Shown here: piece by piece, positions 60,745 through 64,000 of the stretch
Numbering within the stretch: position 1 is the first letter of the stretch
Layout: each line of letters opens with the position of its first letter
Assembly: GCA_003248775.1 (NCBI GenBank)
Contig: QFQX01000016.1
Span: 1 to 64,000, forward strand
Direction: 5' to 3'
Source: Shinella sp.
Lineage (GTDB): Bacteria; Pseudomonadota; Alphaproteobacteria; Rhizobiales; Rhizobiaceae
Length of the DNA: 64,000 nt
Position numbers and translations under genes: made by a program
Notes under the pieces: generated by a model
The model's database searches: none
Told to the model about the DNA's origin: nothing
Seen by the model: only the letters and a program-made list of their open reading frames with translations

Positions 60745-62778
60745 ATGAAGATTTTCTCGCGCTTCGGCATCGTCAAGACCGTCACCACGACAACCGTCCT
60801 GGTATTGATGGCCTCACTCGCCGTCGTTTCGTGGGTAATCTCTCAAAACATAGCAACACGCATTTCCGAACAGGCAATCGCGGGCCAAAATGCAAGCCTT
60901 AGAACGGCAGCGACCATCGTCGAACGTGACCTGCCCGGCACGGTCATCACCTGGGGCAAGGACGGCAATGTCCAGCGCATCGTGACCGCCGCGATCCCGG
61001 CGGAATACGCCTCTCACGAAATGATCGACACCATCGGTCGCATGACCGGCCAGACCGCGACCATCTTCGCCTGGGATCCGGCCAGCCAGGATTTCTGGCG
61101 CAAGACCACCAACATCATCAAGCCCGATGGCAAGCGCGCGGTCGGCACCGCGCTCGGCCAGAAGGGCGCCGTCTACCCCGTCGTCACCAAGGGCGGCACC
61201 TATCGCGGCGAGGCCGTTATTCTCGACGTTCCCTACTACACGATCTACCAACCGATCTTCGCGCCGACCGGCGAAGTGATCGGAATCCTCTATGCTGGCG
61301 TCCGCGCAGCCGAGATCGACAGCATGGCCCATCAGATGGCATGGGCTATCGGCACGACTGCCCTTGCAGTCCTCCTGCTCGGCGCCGTCATCATCGCGCT
61401 GATCGCCCGCCGCATCATCGGCCCCCTGCCCCAGCTGACTGCCGTCGCCGGCGAAATGGCATCTGGCCATCTCGATGTCATCGTGCCCCATGGCGATCTC
61501 GGTAACGAGGTCGGCGCGCTGGCGCGAGCGCTCGACGTCTTCCGCGAGAGCGCTCAGCAGAAGATCGAGCTCGAGCGGCAGGCAGCGGAGAACATAGCTC
61601 TCGGCGAGCAGGAACGCGCCGAACGCGAAGCACTCAAGGCCGAGGAGGCACTACGAACCCAGGCAGCCGTCGAAACCCTGGCAACCGGCCTCCACCGGCT
61701 CAGCGAAGGCGATCTTACAGTTCGTATCGACCAGAATTTCGATGGCGGCCTGGACCGCCTGCGCACCGACTTCAATCATTCCATAGACAAGCTGAACGGC
61801 ACCCTCTCACAGCTTCGCAACGAAACGCTCGGGATCGAGGCGAGCTCGGCGGAAATGCGCTCGGCAAGCCAGGATCTTTCCAAGCGCACGGAACAGCAGG
61901 CCTCGTCGCTGGAAGAAGCCTCCGCCGCACTTGAAGAGATCACCTCCACGGTCCGCAACTCGTCCGCCAAGGCCGACGAAGCCTCCACACTCGCCATGGC
62001 CGCCCGCAAGAGCACGGAAGGCTCCGGCAAGGTCGTTTCGGATGCCATCGAAGCCATGAGCCGCATCGAGAACGCATCGGCAGAGATATCCAAGATCATC
62101 AACGTCATCGACGAGATTGCCTTCCAGACCAATCTTCTGGCGTTGAATGCCGGCGTCGAGGCAGCCCGTGCTGGCGAGGCTGGCAAGGGTTTCGCCGTCG
62201 TCGCACAGGAAGTGCGCGAACTTGCCCAGCGTTCAGCCAACGCAGCAAAGGACATCAAGGCACTGATCACCAAATCCGGCGAGGAAGTCTCAGGCGGCGT
62301 TTCACTGGTACGTAAAACCGGCAAGGCCCTGCAGGAGATCGCCGGTCAGGTTGCCTCCATCAACGATCACATCGCGGCAATCGCGACGGCGGCCCGCGAA
62401 CAGTCGGCCGGTCTGAACGAGATCAGTTCCTCGGTGAACCACATGGATCAGTTTACCCAGAAGAACGCCGCGATGGTCGAGGAAACGACGGCGGTAACAC
62501 ACCGTCTGGCCGACAGCGCCACGACGCTTTCGGGCTTGGTCTCCCAGTTCCGCACCTCCAATACAGTCGCAGCATCCAGTCACCGGGCTACCTCGACACC
62601 GGCGGCATCGACACCGGTTCCCGCACCGGCCAAGGCACCCGTAGCGCCCCGCACCGCGGATGCGGCCTCCCGGGCAGTCTCTTCTCCCGCTCGGGCCATG
62701 GCGGGCAAGCTCGCCCAGGCCTTTCCATCCGCGGGCGCTGCTTCCGCTGCCGCCTCCGCCGACTGGGAGGAATTCTGA
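60745..62778 (+). CDS. Methyl-accepting chemotaxis protein with CheR-docking pentapeptide
   Basis: The 677-residue receptor has membrane helices at about 10-34 and 205-230 around a periplasmic single-Cache sensor of the sCache_3 type (VERDLPGTVITWGKDGNVQR; FWRKTTNIIKPDGKRAVGTAL; YYTIYQPIFAPTGEVIGILY). A HAMP domain, a second HAMP-like unit and a signalling domain with tip EIAFQTNLLALNAGVEAARA follow. A Pro/Ala/Ser-rich linker ends in DWEEF, a form of the (N/D)WExF tether that docks CheR. ATG at 60745 follows AGGATAT. A RIME-like repeat lies downstream. Confidence 0.93.
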   Translation: MKIFSRFGIVKTVTTTTVLVLMASLAVVSWVISQNIATRISEQAIAGQNASLRTAATIVERDLPGTVITWGKDGNVQRIVTAAIPAEYASHEMIDTIGRMTGQTATIFAWDPASQDFWRKTTNIIKPDGKRAVGTALGQKGAVYPVVTKGGTYRGEAVILDVPYYTIYQPIFAPTGEVIGILYAGVRAAEIDSMAHQMAWAIGTTALAVLLLGAVIIALIARRIIGPLPQLTAVAGEMASGHLDVIVPHGDLGNEVGALARALDVFRESAQQKIELERQAAENIALGEQERAEREALKAEEALRTQAAVETLATGLHRLSEGDLTVRIDQNFDGGLDRLRTDFNHSIDKLNGTLSQLRNETLGIEASSAEMRSASQDLSKRTEQQASSLEEASAALEEITSTVRNSSAKADEASTLAMAARKSTEGSGKVVSDAIEAMSRIENASAEISKIINVIDEIAFQTNLLALNAGVEAARAGEAGKGFAVVAQEVRELAQRSANAAKDIKALITKSGEEVSGGVSLVRKTGKALQEIAGQVASINDHIAAIATAAREQSAGLNEISSSVNHMDQFTQKNAAMVEETTAVTHRLADSATTLSGLVSQFRTSNTVAASSHRATSTPAASTPVPAPAKAPVAPRTADAASRAVSSPARAMAGKLAQAFPSAGAASAAASADWEEF

Positions 62779-63166
62779 GGCTGAACCAGCCAAGCCGACA
62801 ATCGGCTAAAGCGTGTCGCGATCTTTCAGATTCGCTCTCTACGCTTTAAGCCGTTGTTTCATCGCATGTCGTTGCCGCAAAACCGCTGCACACTTTTGCG
62901 CGACATGCTGTAGACAACAGCAGAGATCCAACACGACACCGGCGCAGCCTTTCGCTACGCCGGTGTTCTTCATTCCCGATCGCGGAATTGAGATGTGCTG
63001 CCGGCATAAATCGGTGCTCCCTCATCACATCGTCGCCGACAGATCACCGCAGTAGAACCACCACGCACCTTTGCGGGGCGTAGTCTAACCTCTCTATTTC
63101 CAGATGCGCCCGCCACCTTTTTCGCTAACATACGGAACTGGTCGTCCGACTCGCTATGAGGTGTAC
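62779..63166. other. Intergenic region of 388 bases before the CFA synthase gene
   Basis: It holds the RIME-like repeat copy B (62807-62909). In the rest I see no gene or clear terminator; a GAGG lies just before the CFA synthase ATG. Confidence 0.55.
62807..62909 (+). repeat. RIME-like rhizobial intergenic repeat, copy B
   Basis: The better preserved partner of 78-180. Its right part forms a large palindrome with GCATGTCG and CGACATGC arms around GCAAAACCGC-TGCA-type sequence. It begins 29 bases after the chemoreceptor stop. Confidence 0.65.
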
Positions 63167-64000
63167 ATGTTTCTTCTGTCGCACATGCTGAAGTCATTCA
63201 TCCGCAAGGGCCAACTGACAGTGATCGATGCCGAGGGCAAGCGTCACGTCTTCGGCGGCATGGAACCTGGCCCTCAGGTCACCATGCGGCTGACCGACCC
63301 AAAGCTTTATCGCAGTCTGGTTTTCAAGGCAGAACTCGTGGCCGGCGAGGCCTATATGGACGGCACCATGCGTTTCGAGGAAGGCTCGACGCTACGCGAT
63401 TTCCTCATGCTGTTTTCGGTAAACCGCTTGTCGCTCGGCAAGTATCCGATCCAGAAGGTTCTGCGGAAGATCAAGATGCGCTTCCGCAAGCGGCTGCAAT
63501 CCAACAAGAAGGGCGAGGCCCAGCGCAACGTCGCTCACCACTACGATCTCGGAAACGAGTTCTACAAGCTCTTCCTCGATGACAACATGCTCTACTCTTG
63601 CGCCTATTTCCGCGAGGAAGGAGAGACGCTGGAACAGGCCCAGCGCAACAAGCTGCGCCTGCTCGCCGCCAAGCTCGACCTGAAACCGGGCCTCAAGGTG
63701 CTGGATATCGGCTGCGGTTGGGGCGATCTCGCCCTCTATCTGGCACAGCTCGAAAACGTCGAGGTTGTCGGCGTCACGCTGTCGAAGGAACAGCATGCGC
63801 TGGCGACCAAACGGGCCGCCGACGCCGGACTTTCCAATCGCGTCCGCTTCGAGCTGAAGGATTATCGCGACGTCACGGAAACCTTCGACCGCGTGGTTTC
63901 CGTCGGCATGTTCGAGCATGTCGGCGTGCAGCACTATGACGAATTTTTCAAGCAGCTGAACGCCCTGATGCCCGATGACGGTCTGGCGGTCATCCACTCG
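63167..64000 (+). CDS. Cyclopropane-fatty-acyl-phospholipid synthase (5' part, cut by window end)
   Basis: The visible 278 codons stay open to the window edge. They include the N-terminal lipid-binding region (KAELVAGEAYMDGTMRFEEG), the HHYDLGNEFYKLFLDDNMLYSCAYF block and the SAM site VLDIGCGWGDLALYLA, followed by GVTLSKEQ and VSVGMFEHVG. The enzyme methylenates unsaturated acyl chains in membrane phospholipids using SAM. GAGG lies before the ATG at 63167. A full-length protein would continue for roughly another 100-150 residues. Confidence 0.94.
   Translation, partial: MFLLSHMLKSFIRKGQLTVIDAEGKRHVFGGMEPGPQVTMRLTDPKLYRSLVFKAELVAGEAYMDGTMRFEEGSTLRDFLMLFSVNRLSLGKYPIQKVLRKIKMRFRKRLQSNKKGEAQRNVAHHYDLGNEFYKLFLDDNMLYSCAYFREEGETLEQAQRNKLRLLAAKLDLKPGLKVLDIGCGWGDLALYLAQLENVEVVGVTLSKEQHALATKRAADAGLSNRVRFELKDYRDVTETFDRVVSVGMFEHVGVQHYDEFFKQLNALMPDDGLAVIHS

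Overview
This window reads as a chromosomal segment of an alphaproteobacterium of the family Rhizobiaceae (Rhizobium/Agrobacterium/Ensifer type). The evidence is the gene content and order (divergent dctA and dctBD; a smoEFGK-smoS-mtlK polyol cluster; ruvC-ruvA-ruvB followed by ybgC-tolQRAB-pal-cpoB-tilS-ftsH-glmM; sqdBDC), uniformly GC-rich coding sequence, and palindromic intergenic repeats of the rhizobial type. The genus cannot be fixed from this sequence alone.

Layout. 1-3.5 kb: a Tat-exported dehydrogenase pair (GMC flavoprotein plus small subunit), a glyoxalase and a ribbon-helix-helix protein. 3.5-8.3 kb: C4-dicarboxylate uptake, with dctA divergent from the dctB/dctD two-component genes; a sigma-54 promoter and two palindromic DctD-like sites lie between them. 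8.3-10.8 kb: two MarR regulators, a 650-base gap holding a probable small RNA, and a spermidine-synthase-like protein. 10.8-20.8 kb: a polyol catabolic operon (SorC-type regulator, ABC importer, two polyol dehydrogenases, HAD phosphatase, FGGY kinase). 20.8-23.4 kb: dipeptide epimerase, mnmA and a tRNA-Met. 23.4-25.5 kb: a disturbed islet next to the tRNA, with a frameshifted ORF, an IS3-family transposase remnant, an FkbM methyltransferase and two direct copies of about 60 bases. 25.5-37.3 kb: transglycosylase-like lipoprotein, GFA protein, Tim44-like protein, an EamA exporter with its TetR regulator, serC-serA, an outer-membrane protein, a chemoreceptor and a luciferase-like oxidoreductase. 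37.4-42.6 kb: ruvC, a vapBC toxin-antitoxin pair wedged in, ruvA, ruvB, a Tat-exported phosphoesterase, a DinB protein and an RcnB-like protein. 42.6-45.6 kb: sqdB-sqdD-sqdC for sulfolipid synthesis, on the opposite strand. 45.7-57.0 kb: ybgC, the Tol-Pal envelope machine, cpoB, tilS, ftsH and glmM. 57-64 kb: yebC, a periplasmic metallo-hydrolase, ymdB with 5-formyltetrahydrofolate cyclo-ligase, a second chemoreceptor ending in DWEEF, and the 5' part of a cyclopropane fatty acid synthase gene cut by the window end.

How the genes work together. Three nutrient systems stand out (C4-dicarboxylates, polyols, and an exported sugar or glycoside dehydrogenase). The envelope is served by Tol-Pal, sulfolipid synthesis, CFA synthase and GlmM. 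DNA repair (RuvABC) and tRNA modification (MnmA, TilS) form the housekeeping core. The clearest accessory signals are the tRNA-adjacent islet, the vapBC insertion, the small-RNA locus and several unexplained palindromic operator-like sites. I found no CRISPR array, rRNA, intact transposon or prophage. No clearly undescribed multi-gene system is visible; the best leads are the small-RNA locus at 9.68-9.90 kb and the islet at 23.5-25.4 kb.
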